From Romboutsia timonensis (lineage in GTDB: Bacteria > Bacillota > Clostridia > Peptostreptococcales > Peptostreptococcaceae): 43,189 nucleotides of DNA. The DNA lies in contig NZ_LT629850.1 of the NCBI RefSeq assembly GCF_900106845.1, positions 1,675,740 to 1,718,928 on the forward strand, in the 5' to 3' direction. Each line of letters opens with the position of its first letter. Positions within the stretch are counted from its first letter, which is position 1. The notes below the pieces were generated by a model, which had not been told where the DNA came from, searched no databases, and was given only the letters and a program-made list of their open reading frames with translations. Positions 24,685-33,300 of this stretch are shown piece by piece. Position numbers and translations under genes: made by a program.

Positions 24685-26037
24685 ATGGATTTAGTTTTAA
24701 TACAATTAGAACACCTTATAACAAAAACTTCTGATGTTATATGGCCTGTGTTCGTACCGTTTATGTTAATATTAGGTGCATATATGGCATTTACAACTAT
24801 ATTCAAAATACAACCTAAATTAACAAAACCATCAAAATTAAAATTTAAAAACATGATAGGACCTGCTTCAATATCATTAGGAGCAATGGTTGGGACAGGA
24901 GCTATAGTAGGAGTTCTTGGAGCATTATCTAAATTATATGGTGGAGGACAACATCATGTAGAAGCTATAGTTGCTTGGGCTTTAATAGGAGCATGTGTAA
25001 TGATACCTGTTTCTTATTCTGAGACTGTAAACTCAAAAATAATGAAGCAAGGTCCAAGAGAATATATATCTAACTTAATAAGTCCTAAGTTAGGATTATT
25101 CTATGGATTAGCAATGGTTGCTTTAATGGTATTTGGGTTTGGTGGATTCCAATTCAGCGGAATAGACTCTGTATTTACAATAGTAGCTTCTCAATTCATG
25201 GGCGTTGAACTTACTTTAGTTCAAAGATATATGTTTATAGTAATACCTGTAATAGCTATAGTAGCACTTGTTGTATTATCTAAAAAAGACGACATATTCA
25301 TGAACGCTATGACTTACATGATAGGAACAGCTTTAGCTGGATACTTATTATTTGCTGCTATATTTATAGGAAAAACTGCTGGTTATATACCAACTTACTT
25401 CTCTGGATTAATAGAAGGAATGATGAACCCTGTAACTGCTATGGCAGGTGTACCTCTAGGATTTGTTTTAGGTATGCAAAAAGTTTTACAAACTGTTGAA
25501 ACTGGACTTGGATGTTTAGCAATGTCTGCTCAACAATCTGATTCTGAGCCAAGAGAAGCTGGTATGATATCTTTAATACCAAGTATAATGACTTTATTCA
25601 TAGCTATATTTATAACTTCTTATATAGCAAGTTATGGTATAGATGCAGGAATAATAGACTATAGTACTCCAAATGACGCTATTTACAGATTATCTACTTT
25701 CTTCCAAACAGCATCTAGTGTTACAGGAACATTTGGTTTAGTAGTAATGTCATTATTCACAGTATTATCTGCAATGACTACTATATTAGGTTCATACTAC
25801 TATTTAAGAAAATTATTCAAAAACAACGCTGTTAATAAAAATATCGTTATATACTTAACTTTAATAGTATCAGCTGGAACATTAGCTATATTTGGAGCTA
25901 ACGTTGTATTTGAAGCAGTTGACTTATTATTATTCGTATGTTCAGGTATAAATTTAATAGCTTTAACTGTATTTGCTTACAAAACAAATAAAGCTATAAA
26001 GAATGGCGAAGTTAAAGATGTTAATAAAGCTGCTTAA
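24685..26037 (+). CDS. Alanine/glycine:cation symporter family (AGCS) protein, divergent
   Basis: A 450-residue membrane protein with about 11 membrane segments. PASISLGAMVGTGAIVGVLG (residues 69-88) corresponds to the AGCS core motif, and AGVPLGFVLGMQKVLQTVETG and SAQQSDSEPREAGMIS to the conserved central loop region (known members read GTGNIAGVA at the first site). Here the asparagine is alanine, and the KYAE-type segment reads SYSE, so substrate or ion use may differ. Members import small amino acids with sodium or protons. It is transcribed away from amidohydrolase 1 and followed by a hairpin and an MFS gene. AGGAG lies before the ATG. Substrate is not proven. Confidence 0.85.
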   Translation: MDLVLIQLEHLITKTSDVIWPVFVPFMLILGAYMAFTTIFKIQPKLTKPSKLKFKNMIGPASISLGAMVGTGAIVGVLGALSKLYGGGQHHVEAIVAWALIGACVMIPVSYSETVNSKIMKQGPREYISNLISPKLGLFYGLAMVALMVFGFGGFQFSGIDSVFTIVASQFMGVELTLVQRYMFIVIPVIAIVALVVLSKKDDIFMNAMTYMIGTALAGYLLFAAIFIGKTAGYIPTYFSGLIEGMMNPVTAMAGVPLGFVLGMQKVLQTVETGLGCLAMSAQQSDSEPREAGMISLIPSIMTLFIAIFITSYIASYGIDAGIIDYSTPNDAIYRLSTFFQTASSVTGTFGLVVMSLFTVLSAMTTILGSYYYLRKLFKNNAVNKNIVIYLTLIVSAGTLAIFGANVVFEAVDLLLFVCSGINLIALTVFAYKTNKAIKNGEVKDVNKAA

Positions 26038-26055
26038 TAAAAAGGCTGCTTAATA

Positions 26056-26109
26056 ATGATTCGTACAAGTTATTTTATATTACTTGTACGAATCATATAA
26101 ATTTTTTTT
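26056..26109 (+). terminator. Intercistronic terminator/attenuator between symporter and MFS genes
   Basis: ATGATTCGTACAAGT (26056-26070) pairs with ACTTGTACGAATCAT (26082-26096), 15 bp, followed by eight T at 26102-26109. The ribosome site of the MFS gene begins right after. It either separates two units or allows partial read-through. Confidence 0.85.
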
Positions 26110-26126
26110 AAGGAGAAATTATAAAA

Positions 26127-27428
26127 ATGACTAATTCTATTAACAAGAGAAAATTCTCAAATGCATGGCTAATAGTAGTTGCATGTATGCTTATTCAAGC
26201 AATACCATTTGGTGTAGCATCAAATATACATCCTCAATTCTTAAAGCCTATAATGGATACAGAAGGATTTGGATTAGGTGCGATATCACTGATGTTTACA
26301 TTTGGGACAATAATATCTGCATTATTCTCTCCAACAATTGGAAAGTTATTCAATAAATTCCCAGCTAAAATAATATTTACTGTAGGTGCAATAGTATCAG
26401 CAAGTGGAATATTTATGTTAAGTATAGCAGGGAAACAAATCGTATTATTCTATCTTGGGTATGGAATAGCTCAAGTAGGAGCTGCTACAATGTCATCTAT
26501 AGGGATACCAGTTATAATGATGTCTTGGTTTGATGATAGTTTAAGAGGTAAAGCTACAGGTCTAGCATTTGCTGGAAGTGGTTTAGGTAATATATTCTTA
26601 CAACAATTCTCAGTAAACTGGATAGCTCAATATGGATATGCTGCTGCGTATCAAAGATTTGCATTATTATCACTAGTAGTTGGGTTAGCAGTATCTTTAC
26701 TATTCATTAGAACTGCAAAGGATAATTCTGAAGTTGCAGTAGGAAAAAATAAAGAAGTAAACACTAATACAGAAGAAAAAGTTGAATCAAAAGAAGGATA
26801 TACGCTTGCAGAAGCTACAAAAATGAAGGCATACTGGATATTTGCTATAGCATTCGCATTCATAGGGATATATGTATCAGCTTTAGCTACTCAATATTCA
26901 GCATTCTTAGGTTCTAAGGGATTTGATAAAGCAGTTTTAGGAACAGTAGGATCAATATTTGCCGCATGTTCTTTATTCGGAAACTTATTAGGAGGAACTT
27001 TCTACGATAAGTTTGGAACTACTAAAACTACAGTAATAGGATTTGTTTTAGCTTTAGTAGCTTGTTTATCACTAATGCTTGCTCCACAAATACCAGCTTT
27101 AGCATATGTATATGGAGTTTCTAAAGGAGTGTCAGTATTTGCTTACATCTTAGCGCCATCAATGTTAGTTGGGGCTTTATTCGGAAGGAAAGATTTTGGA
27201 GCTATATTAGGTATAACTCAAGTATTCTTTGCTTTAGGATTTGCTTTCGGATCATTCGTATTCGGAGTTATAGTTGATAAAGCTGGATACATGATAGCTT
27301 GGTCATTCATATTAGTTGCTATATTGGTTGCTTACTCAATGTTATTAGTAGCTATAAAAGCTATGAGCAAAGCAAAGAAAGAAAATTTAGCTAACTTTGA
27401 TTCTAATGAAATGAAAAAAGCTAACTAA
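26127..27428 (+). CDS. MFS transporter (monocarboxylate/oxalate-formate antiporter-like)
   Basis: A 433-residue protein with 12 predicted membrane segments in two halves joined by a charged loop at about residues 195-232 (TAKDNSEVAVGKNKEV...KESKEGYTLAEATKMK). The pattern GFGLGAISLMFTFGTIISALF, GKLFNKFPAKI and MSSIGIPVIMMSWFDDSLRGKATG fits MFS proteins of the OFA/monocarboxylate type, which move organic acids. Genomic context (amidohydrolases, amino acid symporter) suggests it may export or import the acyl part or the conjugate; this is inference. AAGGAG precedes the ATG at a slightly long spacing. Confidence 0.88.
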   Translation: MTNSINKRKFSNAWLIVVACMLIQAIPFGVASNIHPQFLKPIMDTEGFGLGAISLMFTFGTIISALFSPTIGKLFNKFPAKIIFTVGAIVSASGIFMLSIAGKQIVLFYLGYGIAQVGAATMSSIGIPVIMMSWFDDSLRGKATGLAFAGSGLGNIFLQQFSVNWIAQYGYAAAYQRFALLSLVVGLAVSLLFIRTAKDNSEVAVGKNKEVNTNTEEKVESKEGYTLAEATKMKAYWIFAIAFAFIGIYVSALATQYSAFLGSKGFDKAVLGTVGSIFAACSLFGNLLGGTFYDKFGTTKTTVIGFVLALVACLSLMLAPQIPALAYVYGVSKGVSVFAYILAPSMLVGALFGRKDFGAILGITQVFFALGFAFGSFVFGVIVDKAGYMIAWSFILVAILVAYSMLLVAIKAMSKAKKENLANFDSNEMKKAN

Positions 27429-27445
27429 AAATATATTTATATTAT

Positions 27446-27476
27446 AAAAAAGCGTAGATTTTATCTACGCTTTTTT
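27446..27476. terminator. Bidirectional terminator
   Basis: AAAAAGCGTAGA (from 27447) pairs with TCTACGCTTTTT around TTTTA. T-runs lie on both strands, separating the convergent MFS gene and amidohydrolase 2. Confidence 0.9.
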
Positions 27477-27499
27477 ATTGTTTTAATACAAAATATAAT

Positions 27500-28684
27500 C
27501 TATTTATTATTTTTTAACCACATTATAGCACTATACGCATGTACAGCAGCTCCTGTAGGTAATATATCTTCATTAAATACAACATGTTGATTATGCATTG
27601 GTGCTCCAAATAAATCATTTTCTTGTTTTGAACCTGCACCTAACATAATATATAAACTTGGAACTTCATATGAATAAGAGGCAAAGTCTTCTGATCCCAT
27701 TCCTCCACCGTTAAATAACACAACTGCTTTTTCTCCTACTATATCTTTCATATAGTTAGTAACTTCATGAGCTAGTTTATCATCATTAGTTAGTGGAGGT
27801 ACTGAAGATAACTCTATTAACTCTGCTTCTCCTCTAAACAATTTAGCAGTAGATGTAATTATATCATTCATTCTTTCAACTATAAATTCTCCAACTTCTT
27901 TATCTAAGAATCTTACTGTACCTTCCATAATAACTTCTGATGGTATTATATTAGGAGCATCTCCACCTGCAAATTTTCCTATTGTTATAACAGCAGGTTT
28001 TGTAGCTGTTACTTCTCTACTTGTTATTTCTTGTAGTGATAAATATATATGTGTTGCTATATTTATTGGGTCTACTCCTAATTCTGGCATAGCTCCATGA
28101 CATCCTGTACCTTTTACTGCTATTCTAAATCTATAACATCCACCTATACTAGTTCCTAATCCACATAATATTAAGTTTGAAGGTGTGCCAGAATGTACAT
28201 GCATTGCCATTGCTGCATCAACATCTGGATTTTTAAGAACTCCTGCTTTTATCATTTTCTTAGCACCAGTAAATCCTTCTTCATCTGGTTGGAACACTAA
28301 TTTAACTGTACCTTCTATTTCATTTTGATTTTGTTTTAATAGTTTTGCAGCACCTAAAAGCATAGCTGTATGCATATCATGACCACATGAATGCATAGAA
28401 CCATTATTTGATTTAAAATCAAGACCAGTAGCTTCTGCCATTGGTAAGGCATCCATATCTGCTCTTAGTAAGAAAGTCTTCCCTGGTTTGCTTCCTTCAA
28501 TTGTAGCAACTATACCACTTTCACATATTTCCTTAGGTTCATATCCAAATTCTCTTAACTTATCCATAACATATGCTTTTGTTTTAGGTAATTCAGTTCC
28601 AACCTCAGGGTTATTGTGAATAGTTCTTCTATAAGATATAATCTCATCTTTCATCGCTATAGCTTGTTCTAAAAGTTTATTCAT
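27500..28684 (-). CDS. M20-family amidohydrolase, copy 2
   Basis: A 394-residue paralogue of the gene at 23037: same length, same start (MNKLLEQAIAMKDE against MNKIMEQAIAIKDD), same metal motifs (HSCGHDMHT, QPDEEGFTGA, AMHVHSGTP, GSEDFASYS, GAPMHNQHVVF). By eye most positions are identical, so it is a recent duplicate. Differences cluster in surface loops and around residues 84-96 and 167-175, near the substrate cleft. It sits beyond the two transporter genes, convergent with the MFS gene. GAGGTAG is the ribosome site. Likely an acyl-amino-acid hydrolase with related but perhaps shifted specificity. Confidence 0.92.
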   Translation of the reverse strand: MNKLLEQAIAMKDEIISYRRTIHNNPEVGTELPKTKAYVMDKLREFGYEPKEICESGIVATIEGSKPGKTFLLRADMDALPMAEATGLDFKSNNGSMHSCGHDMHTAMLLGAAKLLKQNQNEIEGTVKLVFQPDEEGFTGAKKMIKAGVLKNPDVDAAMAMHVHSGTPSNLILCGLGTSIGGCYRFRIAVKGTGCHGAMPELGVDPINIATHIYLSLQEITSREVTATKPAVITIGKFAGGDAPNIIPSEVIMEGTVRFLDKEVGEFIVERMNDIITSTAKLFRGEAELIELSSVPPLTNDDKLAHEVTNYMKDIVGEKAVVLFNGGGMGSEDFASYSYEVPSLYIMLGAGSKQENDLFGAPMHNQHVVFNEDILPTGAAVHAYSAIMWLKNNK

Positions 28685-28928
28685 AATACTACCTCACTTA
28701 TTTCTTAATTTACTTTATTTTTAACCTATATAAATACATTAATTCACATAATATATTTTTTCTTATCAACTATATTTTGTATAATATTAAAAAAAATATC
28801 CGCTCAGATAAAAATATATTAATAATATTACTTTTGAATTTAATATGTACTTTTACCAATGCATTTATTAACTAATATAGGACATAATATATAAATCATT
28901 AATATTCATATATTAAAAGGTGAATTTT

Positions 28929-29627
28929 ATGAAAAGTAGCAATAAGACAAAACAAAAAACTCCTCCTTGGGAAAATCCTATCTTTTTAACGATAATGACC
29001 TTTGTTGGAGGTTATATGAATGGATATACCTATATTACTAGAAATAATATATTAGCAAATATGCACACTGCTAATATGTCTAAATTAGGAATTAATATTG
29101 CACTTGGTAATTGGCAAGAAGCATTAAGATACTTTATTCCTATTGTTGCTTGTATATTAGGTGCTGTATTTAGTGAATTAGTAAAATCTATGATTATAAA
29201 ATGTAAATACATTGGAGATTGGAGAAAAATAGCTTTAGTTATAGAATCAATTGGATTATTTTTTATTGGTTTAATTCCAACTTTTTTTCCAGATATTTTT
29301 GTTACTAATCTAGTTTCTTTTTTTATGGGATATCAGTTGTGTTTATTTAAAGAATGTCTTGGAATTGGGTTTAATACAACTATATGTACTGGAAATATTA
29401 GAAATGTTGGTCTATTACTATATAATGTATTAGATGAAAAAAGTAAAAATTCTATTAAAAAGCTCCTTACTTTCACAATTCTTACTTTTTCTTTTGCAGT
29501 GGGTGCCATTCCTGGAACTCTAGTATCTCTTGCTATAAGTACTAAAGCTGTTTGGATTTGTAGTTTTATATTATTAATACAATCATTTTGGATAAATAGC
29601 TATGAAAATAAAAACTGCCTCAAATAA
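28929..29627 (+). CDS. YoaK/DUF1275-family membrane protein
   Basis: A 232-residue protein with about six membrane segments. FVGGYMNGYTYI (about 23-34), the following HTANMSKLGINIA and the later TTICTGNIRNVG correspond to the DUF1275 pattern (GG-DAYTY and TGN blocks). The start is set at 28929 because AAAGG lies eight bases upstream; a GTG three codons earlier overlaps that site. Function of the family is unknown; transport has been suggested. It stands alone, convergent with the molybdenum operon, and its stop overlaps the terminator hairpin. Confidence 0.85.
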   Translation: MKSSNKTKQKTPPWENPIFLTIMTFVGGYMNGYTYITRNNILANMHTANMSKLGINIALGNWQEALRYFIPIVACILGAVFSELVKSMIIKCKYIGDWRKIALVIESIGLFFIGLIPTFFPDIFVTNLVSFFMGYQLCLFKECLGIGFNTTICTGNIRNVGLLLYNVLDEKSKNSIKKLLTFTILTFSFAVGAIPGTLVSLAISTKAVWICSFILLIQSFWINSYENKNCLK

Positions 29628-29640
29628 ATATTTGAGGCAG
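29615..29640 (-). terminator. Terminator of the xanthine dehydrogenase/molybdenum operon
   Basis: CTGCCTCAAATA (29615-29626), two-base loop, TATTTGAGGCAG (29629-29640). On the minus strand TTTTTATTTTC follows. It overlaps the stop codon of the YoaK-like gene, so each strand's 3' end uses the same hairpin. Confidence 0.85.
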
Positions 29641-29685
29641 CTATAATATATTATTTTAAAAATTTAACAACAACATTACTTACTA

Positions 29686-30123
29686 TTATATATCTAAATC
29701 TAGGCTACATTCATCTCCTACTTTGACAATTCCACCATTTAAAACTTTAGTAAATATACCATTCTTAGGCATTATACATTCTCCAACTTGATAATATATC
29801 TGACATTTATCATGACATTTTTTACCTATTTGAGTAACTTCTAATAATACATCCCCTATTTTTATTTTTTGACCTATAGAAAGTGTATTTAATTCAATGC
29901 CTTCTATTACTAGATTTTCTCCAAAAGCACCAAAGTCTACATTTGCACCTTTTTTTCTAAATTCATCTATTTTATTAAATTCTAATAAACTAACTTGTCT
30001 ATGCCATTTACCTGCATGTGCATCATTTTCTATACCAAAGTCTTCTATAAATTTAGCTTCATTTATTTCATTTTTTAATGTTCCTTTTTTCTCACTTATG
30101 CAAATAGCTAATACTTTCCCCAT
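29686..30123 (-). CDS. MOSC-domain protein
   Basis: A 145-residue single MOSC domain (as in the C-terminus of molybdenum cofactor sulfurase). Motifs: NDAHAGKWHRQVSLLE (about 33-48), FGAFGENLVIEGIEL (64-78) and QIGKKCHDKCQIYYQVGECI, with the conserved cysteine. It is the last gene of the operon. MOSC domains carry sulfur to molybdenum or iron centres, or bind Mo cofactor, so here it may help insert the terminal sulfur or selenium ligand of the hydroxylase. That specific role is inferred. GGAGG precedes the ATG, four bases after moaA. Confidence 0.9.
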   Translation of the reverse strand: MGKVLAICISEKKGTLKNEINEAKFIEDFGIENDAHAGKWHRQVSLLEFNKIDEFRKKGANVDFGAFGENLVIEGIELNTLSIGQKIKIGDVLLEVTQIGKKCHDKCQIYYQVGECIMPKNGIFTKVLNGGIVKVGDECSLDLDI

Positions 30124-30127
30124 GTAT

Positions 30128-31099
30128 CTATCCTCCGATTTGGTTCATATATTTATTTTCTTTATTGTCACAGTCCTCCATAAAAAGATGCTCTTGAGGT
30201 TTATCATAAATATTTGAATAAATTAACTCATTTAAATCTTTATCACTTATGTTACTTCGTATATGTTTTTTTAAATCTACTCCATAATTATAATGTAAAC
30301 ATTTTTTTAAAAATCCAGTAGAAGTTAATCTTATTCTATTGCAGTCCTCACAAAAACAACTTGATATTGGGCTTATAAATCCTATTTTTCCTTTATAGTT
30401 ATCTATTCTTATATATTTTGCAGGCCCACTTCTTTTACTTTTATTTTCGACTTTAATATTTTTAAAATTTTTATTTATTATTTGATTTATTTCTTCATTG
30501 CTTGTACCTTTATAGTTTTTTGCTGCACCTATTGGCATAAGTTCAATAAATCTAATATCTAAATTTTTATCTTTTGTTAAGTTTACAAAATCTATTATTT
30601 CATCTTTATTTATATCATCAACAATAACTGTATTTATCTTTACTTTAAGACCTAGTTCTAATGCCTTATCTATAGAAAGTAATACATCTTGTAATTTATC
30701 AAACTTAGTAAGCTTTTTAAATCTGTCTTTATTTAAAGAATCTAAACTTATATTTACTCCGGTTAATCCATTTTTCTTAAGATCTTCTATTTTAGTATGT
30801 AATAATACACCATTTGTTGTTATATATATCTCTTCCATTCCATTAATACATTTTAGTTTATATATTAAACTTTCTATATTTTTTCGAACTAAAGGTTCTC
30901 CTCCTGTAATTCTTATTTTTTTAATACCTAGTCTTTCACATTCTGTTGCAATTTTTACAATTTCATCATCTGTTAAAATATCATTGTTACAGGAATTTAG
31001 TATGTTATTTTCATCAATACAATATATACACTTTAAATTACAATTTTCCGTGACAGAAATCCTAAGATAGTCTATTTTTCTTCCAAATTTGTCTATCAT
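30128..31099 (-). CDS. moaA: GTP 3',8-cyclase, first enzyme of molybdopterin synthesis
   Basis: A 323-residue radical SAM protein. The N-terminal cluster motif is C20, C24 and C27 (ENCNLKCIYC); the C-terminal second cluster uses CFCEDCNRIRLTS and LKKC. The essential terminal GG is present (NQIGG). GGEPLV and the NISLDS segment are typical. It opens GTP and makes the 3',8-cyclo intermediate that MoaC turns into cyclic pyranopterin phosphate. moaC lies 11 bases upstream in the same operon. The ribosome site is weak, so translation may be coupled. Confidence 0.96.
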   Translation of the reverse strand: MIDKFGRKIDYLRISVTENCNLKCIYCIDENNILNSCNNDILTDDEIVKIATECERLGIKKIRITGGEPLVRKNIESLIYKLKCINGMEEIYITTNGVLLHTKIEDLKKNGLTGVNISLDSLNKDRFKKLTKFDKLQDVLLSIDKALELGLKVKINTVIVDDINKDEIIDFVNLTKDKNLDIRFIELMPIGAAKNYKGTSNEEINQIINKNFKNIKVENKSKRSGPAKYIRIDNYKGKIGFISPISSCFCEDCNRIRLTSTGFLKKCLHYNYGVDLKKHIRSNISDKDLNELIYSNIYDKPQEHLFMEDCDNKENKYMNQIGG

Positions 31100-31110
31100 A
31101 ACTTTAGTGG

Positions 31111-31590
31111 CTACTCAAAAAAGTTAAATTCTCCACTTTTACCTCCTGTTTTATTTAATAAAAATGTATTTTCAATGACCATTTTTTTATCTATTGCCTT
31201 ACACATATCATAAATTGTTAATGCACATACACTTACTGCTGTTAAAGCTTCCATTTCTACACCTGTTTTGCCTACAATTTTTACCGTAGCTAATATTTTT
31301 ATATTACTATTAATTTCATCTATTTCATAATCTATATTACAACTTGTAAGCATTAATGGATGGCACATTGGTATTAAGTCAGATGTTTTTTTAGCCGCCA
31401 TTATACCAGCTACTCTAGCTACACCTAATACATCACCTTTTCCTATTTGGTTATTTTTTATGCACTCTAGTGTTTCCTTACTTAGAGAAATACTAGAACA
31501 AGCAGTTGCTATTCTTTCTGTCTCATTTTTTTGTGATACATCTACCATTACTGCATTCCCATTTTTATCAAAATGTGTTAACTTGTTCAT
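31111..31590 (-). CDS. moaC: Cyclic pyranopterin monophosphate synthase
   Basis: A 159-residue protein. The start is set at 31590, where AGGAGG lies eight bases upstream and the protein begins [19 protein letters not shown] like other MoaC proteins; a longer frame to 31644 overlaps the preceding gene. Conserved [36 protein letters not shown] and the near-terminal KTGGKSG are all there. It works directly after MoaA. It lies between the MoeA-like gene and moaA. Confidence 0.96.
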   Translation of the reverse strand: MNKLTHFDKNGNAVMVDVSQKNETERIATACSSISLSKETLECIKNNQIGKGDVLGVARVAGIMAAKKTSDLIPMCHPLMLTSCNIDYEIDEINSNIKILATVKIVGKTGVEMEALTAVSVCALTIYDMCKAIDKKMVIENTFLLNKTGGKSGEFNFFE

Positions 31591-31603
31591 ATTTAATTTC
31601 CTC

Positions 31604-32623
31604 CTATTTACCAAATGAGCAATGTGGGAAAGAACATATTTCACAGTTTAAACACATTCCTCCATTACCAAATCTTGCTATATCTTCAAATGATAATTTT
31701 TCATCGGCTAAAATCCTTGGTAGTACTAAGTCAAATATAGTTCTTTTAGAATACATAGCACAACTAGGAACTCCAAGTATAGGTATGTTTTTATAATATG
31801 CTAATAAAAACATTGCTCCTGGTAAAACCGGTGCACCATAAGTTACAATTTCTCCATTACAATCTTTTATTGCTGATGGTGTAACATCATCTGGATCTAC
31901 TGACATACCTCCAGTACAAATTATCATATCTACTTTATCTTCTTCTATGGCTTTTAATATATTTTCTGTTATCATTTCTTTATTATCTGGAAGAATTACT
32001 TGCTTAACAATTTCACTTCCATAATACTCTAACTTTTCTTTCATAACTGGTAAGAATGCATCTTTTATTCTTCCTTTATAAACTTCATTACCAGTAGTTA
32101 TAAGTACAGCTTTTTTAGGTTTTATTTCTTCTACACTTATTATTTTTTCTTTTATGATTTTTTCAGCTTCTAAGATTTTTTTCTCATCTATTATTAAAGG
32201 AATAACTCTTGTTGCTCCTATTTTTTCACCTTTTTTTACTGGAGTATTGTTGTGTATAGTAGATACTATTATTTCTCCTAGTAAATTAAGCTTTAAAAGT
32301 AAGTCTTTATTTATTTTTACTATTCCTTGAGTATTTGCAAAGAAATCTATTTTACCTTCTTTTATTTCCTCTGATATATAACACCCTTGTCCTAATACTA
32401 AGTCTTTTACCCTTATTGCAGCATCATTTTCGTGAAGTTGCCCTTTTTTAGGTTCCCAAACATATATATGTTCCTTACCTATATCTAAAAGCTTAGGTAT
32501 ATCTTCTTCTCTTATTACATGACCTTTTTTAAATAACCTTCCTTTAAATTCTCCTGGAACTATTTTGGTAACATCATGAGATAAAATGCAACCTACAGAA
32601 TCTTCAATTCTTATTTGTTTCAT
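31604..32623 (-). CDS. MoeA-like molybdopterin-binding protein with C-terminal cysteine cluster
   Basis: A 339-residue protein. Its C-terminal half holds the MoCF-binding fold ([63 protein letters not shown]). It is shorter than housekeeping MoeA (about 400) and lacks its full N-terminal domains, matching the stand-alone molybdopterin-binding proteins found with selenium-dependent hydroxylase operons. It ends in C-x2-C-x2-C-x4-C ([17 protein letters not shown]), a possible metal site. A role in molybdenum insertion is likely; the cysteine tail is unexplained. AGGAG precedes the ATG. Confidence 0.88.
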   Translation of the reverse strand: MKQIRIEDSVGCILSHDVTKIVPGEFKGRLFKKGHVIREEDIPKLLDIGKEHIYVWEPKKGQLHENDAAIRVKDLVLGQGCYISEEIKEGKIDFFANTQGIVKINKDLLLKLNLLGEIIVSTIHNNTPVKKGEKIGATRVIPLIIDEKKILEAEKIIKEKIISVEEIKPKKAVLITTGNEVYKGRIKDAFLPVMKEKLEYYGSEIVKQVILPDNKEMITENILKAIEEDKVDMIICTGGMSVDPDDVTPSAIKDCNGEIVTYGAPVLPGAMFLLAYYKNIPILGVPSCAMYSKRTIFDLVLPRILADEKLSFEDIARFGNGGMCLNCEICSFPHCSFGK

Positions 32624-32634
32624 ATTCTACTCTC

Positions 32635-33300
32635 CTAAATTTTGTCTTTATTCAAATTGTGATAAATAATTATAAGGAATATTGATATACTAAGTATAAC
32701 AAATAATATAATTATAGTAGTTTTCGTTTGATTTGCTTCTATTGCATTATACATTGCCATTGGTAGAGTTTGTGTTTTTCCAGGTATATTTCCTGCTACT
32801 AAAATAGTTGCTCCAAACTCTCCTAGTGATCTTGCAAATGATAATAATATTCCACTATAAATTCCATTTTTACATAAAGGCAATATTATCTTAGTAAATA
32901 TTTTAAAATCACTTGCTCCATCTAATTTACTTGCATTAATTATATCTTGGTCTATAGCAAAAATAGATGTTTTTATACTTTGATACATAAGAGGCAAAGT
33001 TACTATAACAGATGCTATAATACAAGCTTGTATTGTAAAAATTATTCTTATATTAAAATATTTTTCTAAAATTACACCTATAAAACTATTTTTCCCTAAG
33101 GTTATTAGTATAATATACCCTATGGCTGATGGTGGTATAAACATAGGTAAAAGTATTAATATATCCATAATACTTTTCTTTTTATTTTTTTTATAACTGT
33201 TAAAGTATATAAAGGTTATAGATATAAAAAAAGTAATTAAAACAGATATTAATGAAACTTTTATAGATGTAATAGTTGAGTTAACTATAATATTATTCAT
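32635..33300 (-). CDS. modB: Molybdate ABC transporter permease
   Basis: A 221-residue membrane protein with about five or six segments. The ABC permease EAA-type loop is seen near residues 122-150 (NASKLDGASDFKIFTKIILP), followed by RSLGEFGATILVAGNIPGKTQTLPMA, the classic ModB/CysT signature. It forms the channel for molybdate delivered by ModA. The start overlaps the end of modA by eight bases, so translation is coupled. The expected ATPase gene modC does not follow; the next gene is the MoeA-like one. Confidence 0.95.
   Translation of the reverse strand: MNNIIVNSTITSIKVSLISVLITFFISITFIYFNSYKKNKKKSIMDILILLPMFIPPSAIGYIILITLGKNSFIGVILEKYFNIRIIFTIQACIIASVIVTLPLMYQSIKTSIFAIDQDIINASKLDGASDFKIFTKIILPLCKNGIYSGILLSFARSLGEFGATILVAGNIPGKTQTLPMAMYNAIEANQTKTTIIILFVILSISIFLIIIYHNLNKDKI

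Noticed and set aside
31591-31644. Longer moaC start at 31644
   Set aside because: The 18 extra residues overlap the MoeA-like gene's cysteine tail in another frame; AGGAGG fits the start at 31590.
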